Notes under the pieces: model-generated
The model's database searches: none
Told to the model about the DNA's origin: nothing
The model's input: only the letters and a program-made list of their open reading frames with translations
Shown here: piece by piece, positions 8,797 through 16,906 of the stretch
Position numbering within the stretch: position 1 is the first letter of the stretch
How the letters are laid out: every line of letters begins with the position of its first letter
NCBI GenBank assembly: GCA_050246115.1
Contig: JBFWWP010000028.1
Span: forward strand, 1-64,000
Length of the DNA: 64,000 nucleotides
Origin: JBFWWP01 sp050246115
Lineage (GTDB): Bacteria; Planctomycetota; UBA8108; UBA1146; JAJFFE01
Direction of reading: 5' to 3'
Made by a program: the position numbers and the translations under genes

Positions 8797-11700
8797 ATGT
8801 TCAAGAAGATCGCTGTCGCGCTGGGTGTCGTCGCGAGCCTCGGGTTGATTCTGTGGCTCGCTTTGGGGCGCGATCCGAGCGCACCGCTCGCATCGAGTGG
8901 AGAGGAAGTAGCAACCGGGGAAGTCGCCGCCTCCAGCCCATCCGCTGACGCGACGACGCCTGGAATCGAGGCGCCGACGATTGCGGTCGATGCGGTCGAG
9001 ACCCATTTGGCGACCTTGGACCTCGGCGTCGGGCAGGCCGGCATCGAGGGTGTCGTCACTGGGGTCACGGGCGGCGTCGCTGCGGGGGCCGAGGTCTGCC
9101 TGTACCGGACCCACTTGGCGCCCGACCTCGAGGCCGACGAGGGATTGGCGCTTTGGCAGCTCTACATGGGGGATGATTCGGCGCGCGGATTCGGTCCGCC
9201 GTTCCTTTCCGGTGCCGCCGAGCGTCGCCCGATCCACCAACGCTACCGCGACATCTTGGAACGGGTGGCTCGCGTGACGACCGACGAGGCGGGGAACTAT
9301 GCCTTTCGTGGGCTCGGCGCTGGCCGCTACGTGGTTGCGGCCCGCGCCGTGGACAGCCTCGACACGCCGTCGCGCCGGGTCTCCTATCTGGGTGATACCA
9401 CCGAGGACGTCGACATCGCGCTCGCCGCGGGCGCAGAGGTGCAAGGCGTGGTCGTGGATCCACGCGGTGAAGCCGTAGCGGGTGCCGTGGTGACGGCCGA
9501 CGGCCAACTCTGGCGGGTCGATCGCCCGCAGGACGCGTTCCTTTCGCTGTACGACCTGTTCGTCTACGTACTGAATCCGGTTCGGCGCGAAGTCGTCGCG
9601 ACCGCGACCGGCACCTTCCGCATCGCGGGATTGCCGGCACTCGAGTACCGACTCACGGCCAGCGCGTCGCCGTGGGCCGATGGGTCGATCGTGCACTCGG
9701 TCACCGCGACGGAGCACGTCGAGGTGCCGCTGCGCGAGGCCGCGATGTTGGTGGGCGAAGTGGGCTCCGATCGCGGTCCGCTGGCTGGCGTCACGGTTCA
9801 GTTGACCCCGGCGGTCGACCTCGGGGGCGGCCGCGGCATCGAGAGTATGGTCGAGCGTTTCCTGGCAGTGCCGCTCGAAGCTACCAGCGATGGGGACGGC
9901 GTGTTTCGGTTCGAGCGCTTGGTGCCGGGGCGCTACGACCTCGCTGCGAGTGCTCCGGCGCACCAGAGCGAGATCGTACGCGCGCTCGACGCCAGTCCCG
10001 GTGAAGTGACCCAAGTCTCTGTTTCCTTGGAGGCCGGTGCGATCCTGGAAGGCGTGGTGCACGACCCGAGCGGTCGCCCGATCGCCGGGGCCGAGGTGCG
10101 ACCGCGGCTCGAGACCGGGCGCCGCGGCGGGCCGGCGGACTTCATGGCCGGGATGCGCGGTGGTCGAGGCGCGCGAGGCGGCGACCTGGAGCGCACGGGC
10201 GCAGACGGGCGTTTCCGCTTCGATACGCTCGCTCCAGGGGAGTACACGTTGGATGTGCGTCACGACGAGTGGGTCCGCCAGAGCGTGCGAGCGAAGACGG
10301 GCGAAGCGGCGATCGAGGTGACGCTCGAGCCGGGCTTCGCAGCCCAGGGGTTGGTCGTCGACGAGTTCGACGCGCCGATCTCCGGCGCTCGAGTTCGAGT
10401 CGAGAAGTCGCGCGGCGTCTCGCAACGAGCCGTGACGGGTAGTGACGGAACGTTTCGATTGGCGGGACTCGAGGACGGCACCTATGCGCTGACCGTGCAA
10501 GGTCAGAATCGCCTGACGCTGCGCGATTCGATCGAGGCGATCGACGGGGATCTCGGAGTGATCGTGCTCCCGCCCGCGGTCACGCTCGCCGGCATCGTGT
10601 TCGATCCCAACGGGGCGCCGCTCGCGGGTGCGCGCGTGCAAGCGATCAAGCAATCGGGAGCCGGAGCGGACACCGACGTCGAGACCGGCACCGAAGGGCG
10701 GCGTGGGGGGAGGGGTGAGTCGGCGCAGTTCGTTCGGGTCCGCGGGGAGCGCGGGGCCGGCGCGGGCGGCCTCGGCTTCGGACGCCAGTCGGTGCGGGCG
10801 AGCGCTTGGACCAGCGCGGACGGCGCTTTCGTGATCCGCTTACCCGAAGCCGACGGAGACTGGCGGCTGACTGCGAGCCATCCAGGGCTGGAGTCGGCGA
10901 CCATCGACTCGCTTCGCGTGGCCGGTGTCCCGGTGGACGGCCTCACTCTTCGGCTTGCGGTCGGTGCCTCGCTCTACGGGCAAGTGCTGGCCGTCGATGG
11001 GGTTCCCGTCGCCAATGCGAGCTTGTCGCTGCGGCCAACCGGGGAGGGGTTCGGCATGCCGACGATGACTCGAAGCGAGGTCGACGGAAGTTATCGCTTC
11101 CTGGGCGGGCTCAGCGCGGGAGAGTACGAGCTGCGTGCCCAGGCGAGCGGGTTCGCAGCAACCACCATCGGTGCCGTATCGCTGTCGGCCGGGCAAGCGA
11201 CTTCGTTGAATGTCAGCCTCGAACGCGAACGGGTCATCCGTGGGATCGTCGTCGCCGACGCGGGGGGGGCCGTCGCCGGGGCGACCGTCATTGCGCGGGG
11301 CCCGGACGAACGCCTGCGCCCGGTAGTGTCCGATCCCGACGGTCGGTTCGAGATCGTTGGCCTCGGGGTCGCACAGCTCGAGGTCATCGTTCGGGCGGAG
11401 GGCTATCAAACCTGGCGCCGGAGTGATGTCGCCACCGATGTCGGGGAGTTGCGCGTAGTCCTCGAACCGTCCTACGCCTTGAGCGGCTGGGTGCTCGACG
11501 CCGAAACTCGGGAACCCGTCGCGGGGGCCAATCTCGTGGCGCGCAACCTCGATGCCGCGAATGCTCCGGAAGAGCCGACCGACCGCGCGGCGCGGGCGCC
11601 GGGTCTGCGGCTCGCCGCGCGCGGGGCGACCGGACGGGGTCGCTCGGCGGATGATGGTTCCTTCCGCTTGGACGAGCTCGCAGCCGGCACGTGGAGCTTG

Positions 11701-12354
11701 ACCGTCGAGGCAGACGGCTTCGTCGGCACGCAACTCGAAGGCCTGCTGGTCCCAGGCGGCACCGTCGAAGTGTTACTCGACCCCGGCGCTCGGATTCGAG
11801 GTCGTGTGACCGATCGCGACGGCGCTCCGATTCAAGGTGCGCAGGTGCGAGTGACGACCCTCACCGCCGAACCCGAGGACGCGGCAACGACTCCTGCTTC
11901 TACGGCGCGTCCTCGTCCGCGAACCAACCGTCCGGTGGGGCGTGGAACGACCGATGAGAACGGCGCCTACGTGGTCTCCGGCATTCCGACCGGCCTCTTT
12001 CGGGTCCTCTTCGAGCACACGGAGTACGCGCCAGTTCAACGCGACGGCGTGCTGGTGGCTCCCGGCGCCGACAGTCCCGAGGTGGACGAAGTCATGCCGA
12101 ACGGTGGCGTGATCACCGGACGTGCGCGGCTCGCGAGCGGGTCCACCGGGGTGCTCGTACTTCAAGGCGGTGAGCCGTCGGTGGTGCGCTATCACGACCT
12201 CGAGGACGGCTTCGAGTATCGTTTCGCCGGCCTTTCGCCGGGTTCGTACACCCTCCGATACCGCACGAGCATGCGCCGAGGGGATACGCTCTCCGAGATC
12301 CAGTTCGCGGTCGAAGGACAACGCACCCAACGCGTCGACCTCCCCGCTCCGTGA
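8797..12354 (+). CDS. membrane-anchored protein with ~10 carboxypeptidase-regulatory-like repeats
   Basis: The 1185-residue product starts MFKKIAVALGVVASLGLILWLALG, a single N-terminal hydrophobic segment acting as signal or anchor. After a spacer rich in Ser, Glu and Thr, about ten modules of roughly 80-110 residues follow. Each opens with a G-x-V-x-D-x-x-G-x-P-(I/V)-x-G-A pattern, for example GVVVDPRGEAVAGAVV, GIVFDPNGAPLAGARV and GRVTDRDGAPIQGAQV. This is the carboxypeptidase-regulatory-like (transthyretin/SdrD-B-like) beta-sandwich. No catalytic domain is attached. Such proteins are usually exported and serve in adhesion or envelope structure. The start at 8797 is preferred over an in-frame ATG at 8737, which adds a Cys- and Arg-rich tail before the signal. 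It is divergent from comEC. Confidence 0.8.
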   Translation: MFKKIAVALGVVASLGLILWLALGRDPSAPLASSGEEVATGEVAASSPSADATTPGIEAPTIAVDAVETHLATLDLGVGQAGIEGVVTGVTGGVAAGAEVCLYRTHLAPDLEADEGLALWQLYMGDDSARGFGPPFLSGAAERRPIHQRYRDILERVARVTTDEAGNYAFRGLGAGRYVVAARAVDSLDTPSRRVSYLGDTTEDVDIALAAGAEVQGVVVDPRGEAVAGAVVTADGQLWRVDRPQDAFLSLYDLFVYVLNPVRREVVATATGTFRIAGLPALEYRLTASASPWADGSIVHSVTATEHVEVPLREAAMLVGEVGSDRGPLAGVTVQLTPAVDLGGGRGIESMVERFLAVPLEATSDGDGVFRFERLVPGRYDLAASAPAHQSEIVRALDASPGEVTQVSVSLEAGAILEGVVHDPSGRPIAGAEVRPRLETGRRGGPADFMAGMRGGRGARGGDLERTGADGRFRFDTLAPGEYTLDVRHDEWVRQSVRAKTGEAAIEVTLEPGFAAQGLVVDEFDAPISGARVRVEKSRGVSQRAVTGSDGTFRLAGLEDGTYALTVQGQNRLTLRDSIEAIDGDLGVIVLPPAVTLAGIVFDPNGAPLAGARVQAIKQSGAGADTDVETGTEGRRGGRGESAQFVRVRGERGAGAGGLGFGRQSVRASAWTSADGAFVIRLPEADGDWRLTASHPGLESATIDSLRVAGVPVDGLTLRLAVGASLYGQVLAVDGVPVANASLSLRPTGEGFGMPTMTRSEVDGSYRFLGGLSAGEYELRAQASGFAATTIGAVSLSAGQATSLNVSLERERVIRGIVVADAGGAVAGATVIARGPDERLRPVVSDPDGRFEIVGLGVAQLEVIVRAEGYQTWRRSDVATDVGELRVVLEPSYALSGWVLDAETREPVAGANLVARNLDAANAPEEPTDRAARAPGLRLAARGATGRGRSADDGSFRLDELAAGTWSLTVEADGFVGTQLEGLLVPGGTVEVLLDPGARIRGRVTDRDGAPIQGAQVRVTTLTAEPEDAATTPASTARPRPRTNRPVGRGTTDENGAYVVSGIPTGLFRVLFEHTEYAPVQRDGVLVAPGADSPEVDEVMPNGGVITGRARLASGSTGVLVLQGGEPSVVRYHDLEDGFEYRFAGLSPGSYTLRYRTSMRRGDTLSEIQFAVEGQRTQRVDLPAP

Positions 12355-12803
12355 CCGGCTGCGGGCAAGGACCCGCGACCCGATGCGAGCGACGACTCCG
12401 CAGTTTACCTTGTCTGGGGTATCGAACTCGGAGTAGAACCCATCGCGGGTTCGGCTCCGGAGCGGGAATCGTCGGATTTCACGGGACTTGCATTGATTTT
12501 CGGAGCCCGGAACACGACTTGCTTTGAGTATCGCTGCCAGCGGTCGACGCCTTCGTCCTCCGCAGCGCTTCCGGGGTACACTACCCACGGCACGAGAGCC
12601 TGGTCAGTACATCGCCGCGGTTTCGCGGGCGCCGGCCGGTTCGTTGACGAATGCTGCGGGCAGAGCTCGGCGGGGTAGGACTCGGAAGTCGCCTTGGGTA
12701 CAAGTTCGTCTCTGAAACGAGAAAGTCTCGCGGTCGATTCGAGCGAGGCCTGACTGTGGCCCGCACGGTCCGCCTTGCCACAACACGAGGGATCACGGAG
12801 ATC
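12355..12803. other. 449-bp non-coding spacer
   Basis: I see no protein-like frame. A TACACT box at 12577-12582 could be a -10 element, but no good -35 precedes it at 16-18 bp. A GGAG ribosome-binding site lies just before the next gene. No terminator was found after the repeat protein. Confidence 0.45.
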
Positions 12804-14408
12804 ATGAAACCAAGCCATCGAAACCCACCTTGCCGTGCCACTGGACGACTCTGTCATCGGATCATGACCCCGTGGCCCGTGGCCGCGGCGTTCTTGGGGT
12901 TCCTGCTCCACGGCACCGTTACCGCGCAGGGCACTGCGCCGGTACCCCCAGAGAACACTTGCGCGGTACGGGCCGCGAAGATCATCGAGGCCAACCGCGC
13001 GCTTCCCGAAGACATCCGCGCCTTGCGCGGTGATGAGTTGACGGCAGTTCAGGCCCTGGTCGACGAGGCCATCGTGGACGGCAAAGCCGTGCTGCGCGAC
13101 TGCCCCACGATTGCCGACCGCAACCGTGTGCTCTTCTCGCTCGCGCGCTTGATGGTGCTCAACAACCAGCGAGCTCTCACCGACGAGACCTTGAGCTACG
13201 AGAAGACCGGCCAGAAGGCTACGCTCGAGTGGAGCATCGCGTCCCGCAACCGCTACTTCGACGGCATCTTGGCGTTGCTCGGAAGCACGACGGCAACCGA
13301 GGGAGAGCCCGACCTCGCGGGTGACATCGACCGCTTGCGGGCCCAGTGTCATTGGTTCAAAGGGGCCTACACCGAAGCGGCGCAAAGCTACCGCAAGTGT
13401 ATCGATCAGCACCCGACGGACCCGAACCCCGATCAGACCCTGTGTGCCCTCGTCAGTTCGTTGCTCAAGGAAGGGAACACCTTAGACCGCGATTCGAAGA
13501 GCTCGAAGGCCGCGTACGAGAAGACCGTCGAGCAGTGCGACAAGTTCGTCGAACGGTACCCGCGTTCGGATCTCCTCCCGCACATTCTGCACATGAAGTC
13601 GAAAGCGCTCATCGGGACCGGTCACATTCAACAAGCTCTCGAGCACTTCCAGAAGTACGACGCCCTACACCGCGAGGTCGTCGCCGGCGAACCCGTGCGC
13701 CTGGGTGCCCGGCCCCACGTCTTCTCGACCAGCGCCCGCTCCGATTTCGAGCTGTACCTGGACCAGGGGGACTTCTACATCGGATTCTTGAACTATGTCC
13801 TCGGCAACATCGAGGAAACCAAGAAGTACTACCGGCGCACCATCGACCAGCTCCAAGCGAAGAAGGAGCGCAATCAACTGCGCCCTGCCAGCGGCGTGTT
13901 TCTGAACCGCACGATCGAGGAACTCGACGTCGTCGAGCGGTTACAGGGGCAGCCCGCTCCCACGCTCGACCTCGGGGCGGGTTGGTTGGATGAGCCGTTG
14001 TCCCTGGCGAACGAGCGCGGCAACGTCGTGGTGATCTACTTCGCCAGCTTTGAGAATCCCCGTTACGAGCCGTTCGCAAAGATCCTCGAGAGCTACTACC
14101 AGAAGAACTGGCACGACGGGTTCCGGGCCGTGTGGGTGACCTGGCCCAAGGGTCGTAACGACCTGCCCGATCAGCGGACCAAGTTCCGGAACCAGCGACA
14201 AGGGATCGGGGTGACCTTCCCGGCGGGCTTCGACATGAGTGACGACTACACCGGCTCGCGCGCCTTCAAGGCCTCCGTCGGCGGGGGGTCGTTGGTCGCG
14301 ATCGATCGCGCCGGGCGGGTGGCGTGGTACAAGATCGATCCGACGGAGCGCGATCTGCAGCTCGCGACCCATGTCTTCGATCGACTGCGAGCGGCGGACC
14401 GCAAGTAG
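12804..14408 (+). CDS. exported TPR protein with cysteine-less redoxin-like C-terminal domain
   Basis: The 534-residue product has an N-terminal signal peptide (hydrophobic core PVAAAFLGFLLHG, likely cut after TVTAQG). A helical middle part, about 60-390, has TPR-like spacing such as KGAYTEAAQSYRKCIDQHP and TGHIQQALEHFQKYDALH. The C-terminal 150 residues look like a thioredoxin/AhpC fold: GQPAPTLDLG, then GNVVVIYFASFENPRYEPF, then a GGSLVAIDRAGRVAWYKI strand pair. The position where redoxins carry CXXC reads FENPRYE, with no cysteine, so thiol redox catalysis by that route is not possible. The ATG at 12804 follows GGAG and gives a basic n-region. The role is probably scaffold or binding in the periplasm; this is inference. 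Confidence 0.65.
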   Translation: MKPSHRNPPCRATGRLCHRIMTPWPVAAAFLGFLLHGTVTAQGTAPVPPENTCAVRAAKIIEANRALPEDIRALRGDELTAVQALVDEAIVDGKAVLRDCPTIADRNRVLFSLARLMVLNNQRALTDETLSYEKTGQKATLEWSIASRNRYFDGILALLGSTTATEGEPDLAGDIDRLRAQCHWFKGAYTEAAQSYRKCIDQHPTDPNPDQTLCALVSSLLKEGNTLDRDSKSSKAAYEKTVEQCDKFVERYPRSDLLPHILHMKSKALIGTGHIQQALEHFQKYDALHREVVAGEPVRLGARPHVFSTSARSDFELYLDQGDFYIGFLNYVLGNIEETKKYYRRTIDQLQAKKERNQLRPASGVFLNRTIEELDVVERLQGQPAPTLDLGAGWLDEPLSLANERGNVVVIYFASFENPRYEPFAKILESYYQKNWHDGFRAVWVTWPKGRNDLPDQRTKFRNQRQGIGVTFPAGFDMSDDYTGSRAFKASVGGGSLVAIDRAGRVAWYKIDPTERDLQLATHVFDRLRAADRK

Positions 14409-14433
14409 CGACCGAACCGACGGTACGGCTTTC

Positions 14434-14487
14434 ATCCTGGCGATTCCATCCTGGCGATTCGACCCCGGGGGGTCCAATCGCCAGGAT
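14434..14487. repeat. tandem 13-mer plus near-perfect inverted repeat
   Basis: ATCCTGGCGATTC occurs twice in tandem (14434-14446 and 14448-14460). The second copy extended to 14466 pairs with 14469-14487 over 19 bp with one mismatch. The structure lies just after the TPR/redoxin gene and could block or end transcription, though no T-tract follows. Confidence 0.6.
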
Positions 14488-14502
14488 TCGTTGGCGCCGA
14501 TC

Positions 14503-14530
14503 GCTCCCCCGCGCCCCCGAACGGGGGAGC
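14503..14530 (+). terminator. possible weak terminator hairpin
   Basis: GCTCCCCC (14503-14510) pairs with GGGGGAGC (14523-14530) across a 12-base loop, followed by a C-run and TTT (14537-14539). The tail is poor for a Rho-independent terminator, so this is tentative. Confidence 0.3.
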
Positions 14531-14558
14531 CCCCCCTTTCCTCTCCCCGGTGCCGACC

Positions 14559-14564
14559 TATAAT
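14559..14564 (+). promoter_or_regulatory. consensus -10 box upstream of the 14699 gene
   Basis: A perfect TATAAT lies 135 bp before the next start codon, just after the hairpins that close the previous gene. The sequence 16-18 bp upstream is pyrimidine-rich and shows no convincing -35 box. Confidence 0.35.
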
Positions 14565-14698
14565 CGAACTCGTCGGCGAGGCCATCACCCGCAGCCACCG
14601 GTCGTAACAAGGGGGGCCGACTGAAGGCCCTTCCACGCTGGCCCGCGCCATCGCGTGACGGGGCCGGTTTCGACACAACCCAGATCAGGGGGCGTTGC

Positions 14699-16462
14699 AT
14701 GCCGCGAGCGAAGCGTGCCAAGTGGTTCGAGGTTCTGAGTCCGCGGGGGGCGTGGCTGGCGCCGGCCTTGTTGGCGGTTTTGTTTTGCGGCGAGTCCGTG
14801 ATCGCGGCCGCGGGCTCGGCCGCGACGCTCAAGGACATGAAGAAGCTGCTCAAGCAAGCGATCGTCGGCGGCGATGAAGCCGGCCTGGTCGAGGCGTTGA
14901 AGCAGTTTGCCAAGCAGAAGGGACGAGCCGCAACCCAGGCGGTTCTCGAGACCGCGCAGGCGCTTCCCGAAGTCGATCAAAACTACTACTGGATCTTGCT
15001 CGAGAGCGTAACGGCGTTCCAAGGTTCGGAGGCGTTCTCGGAGATCGGGGACTTCGTCGTCCAGTATCGCAACAGCGCGATCTCTCGCGACGTCATGCAT
15101 GCGCTCCAGAAGAACCGTTCCAAGTACGTCAATCGAGTGGTGCGGCGGGTGCTCTCGGAGTGCCCCCTCGATCTCCAGCTCATGGCGGTCGACCTCGCCG
15201 GCATGATTCGCGTGCGACGCACCGTCGACGTTCTCCTCCCGTTCCTGGCGCAGGAGGACGCGAAATCGAAGGACGGCCAACCCACTGAACTGAAAACCCG
15301 CCTCATCCACGCCCTGGAGGCGCTGACGCTCCAGCGTTTCGGCGACAATCTCCCGAACTGGCAGGGTTGGTGGAACGCGAACCGCCAGCGAGGACTGAAA
15401 ATTTTGCGGGAGGAGGCCGAGCACTCAGAAGCCCGAACCGGCCTCGTGCAGCCGCTCGACCCCGTGCGCGATCGCGAGTTCATCGGACTCGAGGAGATTG
15501 CAGGCAAGGTTCTGGTGATCAAAGGCGTCATCGCTCGCAATGGCGTGAACACCAACTTCGATCACATGGAGGATGTCCTGGAGCGCCTCGGGCTGAGGCC
15601 GGACGTGTGGGAGAAGACTCGTTTGGAGGAAGACGACTGTCCGTCCCTCGCCCGCTACGCGGCCATCTTCGTGAACTGCACCCAGATCAACCCGTTTTGC
15701 CAGTCACCGGGACACACCGGGGGCGAAGCGGTCGGCAATCGACTTCGACGCTGCTTGGGCCCAGCGCCGCACGATGAGTTTCGCGGCAAGATGAAGGATC
15801 CGGCCCTGCAGCGGTTGCGGAAGTTCGTCGAACTCGGCGGGCAACTCTTTACCGAAGACTGGGCCCTGATCGAGGTCATCGAACCGCTGTGGAACGACAT
15901 GGTTTCGCGGGGCGAATCGATGACCGACGAGGTGGTGCAGATCCGGGCCGCGCGCGGCCAAACCTCGCATCCGTTGCTGCGAGGGGTGTTCGTGCCGCCG
16001 ATTCGCATCGAGAACTTCGATTGGGATCCCGAAAGCGACTTCGAGGATGAAGAGGACAAGGGCAAAGACTACAACCCGGGCATCGAGGACGACCCCGGGG
16101 ACACCGACACCTCGCGCGGAAAGACCGGCGTCGGCGACCCGGCTCCAACGGAGGGCGAGGAGCCCAGTCTCGACGCGGACATCGAGCTGATCAAGCACCA
16201 GTGGAAGATCGACAACGAGAGCCCTTCGATTCGCGTCAACTCGCGTAAGGTGACGGTGCTCATCACGAGCGAGACGCTCAAGGAAAAGTACGGCGATCCC
16301 GCGGTAGCCGTGGCGTTCCCGGTCCGGGAGGGTCGCGTCGTCCATGTCTTGTCGCACTTCGGAAAGCAGAGCTCGAGCCGCGACGAGGCGACCCTCGAGA
16401 ACTTCCTCGTAAACTTCCTGCTCGAGGTGCATGTGCGAGTCAAGAAGGCCAGCTCGCAGTAA
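14699..16462 (+). CDS. exported protein of unknown function, helical repeats plus acidic linker
   Basis: I do not recognise this 587-residue protein. It starts with a basic n-region and a hydrophobic stretch (LAPALLAVLFCGESVIAAA), consistent with a signal peptide. Residues 40-220 are helical with HEAT-like periodicity. Residues about 255-400 resemble an alpha/beta domain of the glutamine-amidotransferase-like type often seen in planctomycete DUF4159-class proteins: a KVLVIKGVI strand, a FVNCTQINPF strand and RKFVELGGQLFTEDW. A strongly acidic low-complexity linker follows around 440-495 (many Asp and Glu), then a final 90-residue domain that continues the alpha/beta part (VAVAFPVREGRVVHVLSHFG). 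The ATG at 14699 is the first in frame. The domain guess is weak. Confidence 0.6.
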   Translation: MPRAKRAKWFEVLSPRGAWLAPALLAVLFCGESVIAAAGSAATLKDMKKLLKQAIVGGDEAGLVEALKQFAKQKGRAATQAVLETAQALPEVDQNYYWILLESVTAFQGSEAFSEIGDFVVQYRNSAISRDVMHALQKNRSKYVNRVVRRVLSECPLDLQLMAVDLAGMIRVRRTVDVLLPFLAQEDAKSKDGQPTELKTRLIHALEALTLQRFGDNLPNWQGWWNANRQRGLKILREEAEHSEARTGLVQPLDPVRDREFIGLEEIAGKVLVIKGVIARNGVNTNFDHMEDVLERLGLRPDVWEKTRLEEDDCPSLARYAAIFVNCTQINPFCQSPGHTGGEAVGNRLRRCLGPAPHDEFRGKMKDPALQRLRKFVELGGQLFTEDWALIEVIEPLWNDMVSRGESMTDEVVQIRAARGQTSHPLLRGVFVPPIRIENFDWDPESDFEDEEDKGKDYNPGIEDDPGDTDTSRGKTGVGDPAPTEGEEPSLDADIELIKHQWKIDNESPSIRVNSRKVTVLITSETLKEKYGDPAVAVAFPVREGRVVHVLSHFGKQSSSRDEATLENFLVNFLLEVHVRVKKASSQ

Positions 16463-16906
16463 CTCGAGTTGGACCCGCGTCATCGCCGCCGCGGCGGACG
16501 CCCCTCACGACACGGGCCGCCGTTCGTGGGGGCGGCGTCCCGGGTGGGTAGGATGACGCTGGTTGACAACGAGGAGCCTGGACCTACCATGCCGCGCGGT
16601 GGTCCGTGCACGGGTTGCAGTCCTCGGTTTCGAATTCCCAGGGACACCCATTCGTTCGGTCGCGCGCCGACCAGGGTTCGTGGCGTGTGGTTCCGACTTC
16701 GACTCGTCGGCCATCCGAAACCGAGGCCTCGTTGCCTCGGCGGTGCGTCGTTTGTCTTCGCGAGCCGGCATGCCTTCGACCGGACCGCCTACCCGGTTCG
16801 GGCGTAACCCCGCGGTGCCGGGACCTTGCTTGATCCGGGCGGGCCGATCCAGGCTGGCGAGTGCCGGGCGAGTGCCGTTGGATCGCTGTGACACGGAAGT
16901 CGATCC
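16463..16906. other. 444-bp leader region upstream of lptD
   Basis: No protein-like frame is supported. Apart from the candidate promoter at 16563-16590, I see nothing recognisable. A short stretch near 16620 (GGTTTCGAATTCCC) resembles a tRNA T-arm, but there is no cloverleaf around it. Confidence 0.45.
16563..16590 (+). promoter_or_regulatory. candidate sigma-70 promoter for lptD
   Basis: A perfect TTGACA (16563-16568) is followed after 16 bp by TACCAT (16585-16590), which matches the -10 consensus at four of six positions. The lptD start is about 315 bp downstream, giving a long leader. Confidence 0.4.

Noticed and set aside
8551..10653. Open extension of the comEC frame for 2.1 kb upstream on the minus strand
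   Set aside because: It is antisense to the carboxypeptidase-regulatory-repeat gene, shows no domain, and its composition is typical of a shadow frame in GC-rich DNA.
12604..12786. Minus-strand frame starting MLWQG, resembling the frame in the mini-element
   Set aside because: The nucleotide similarity is limited to about ten bases and the terminal repeats are missing.
16610..16640. tRNA-like T-arm sequence
   Set aside because: No acceptor stem, D-arm or anticodon arm could be built around it.
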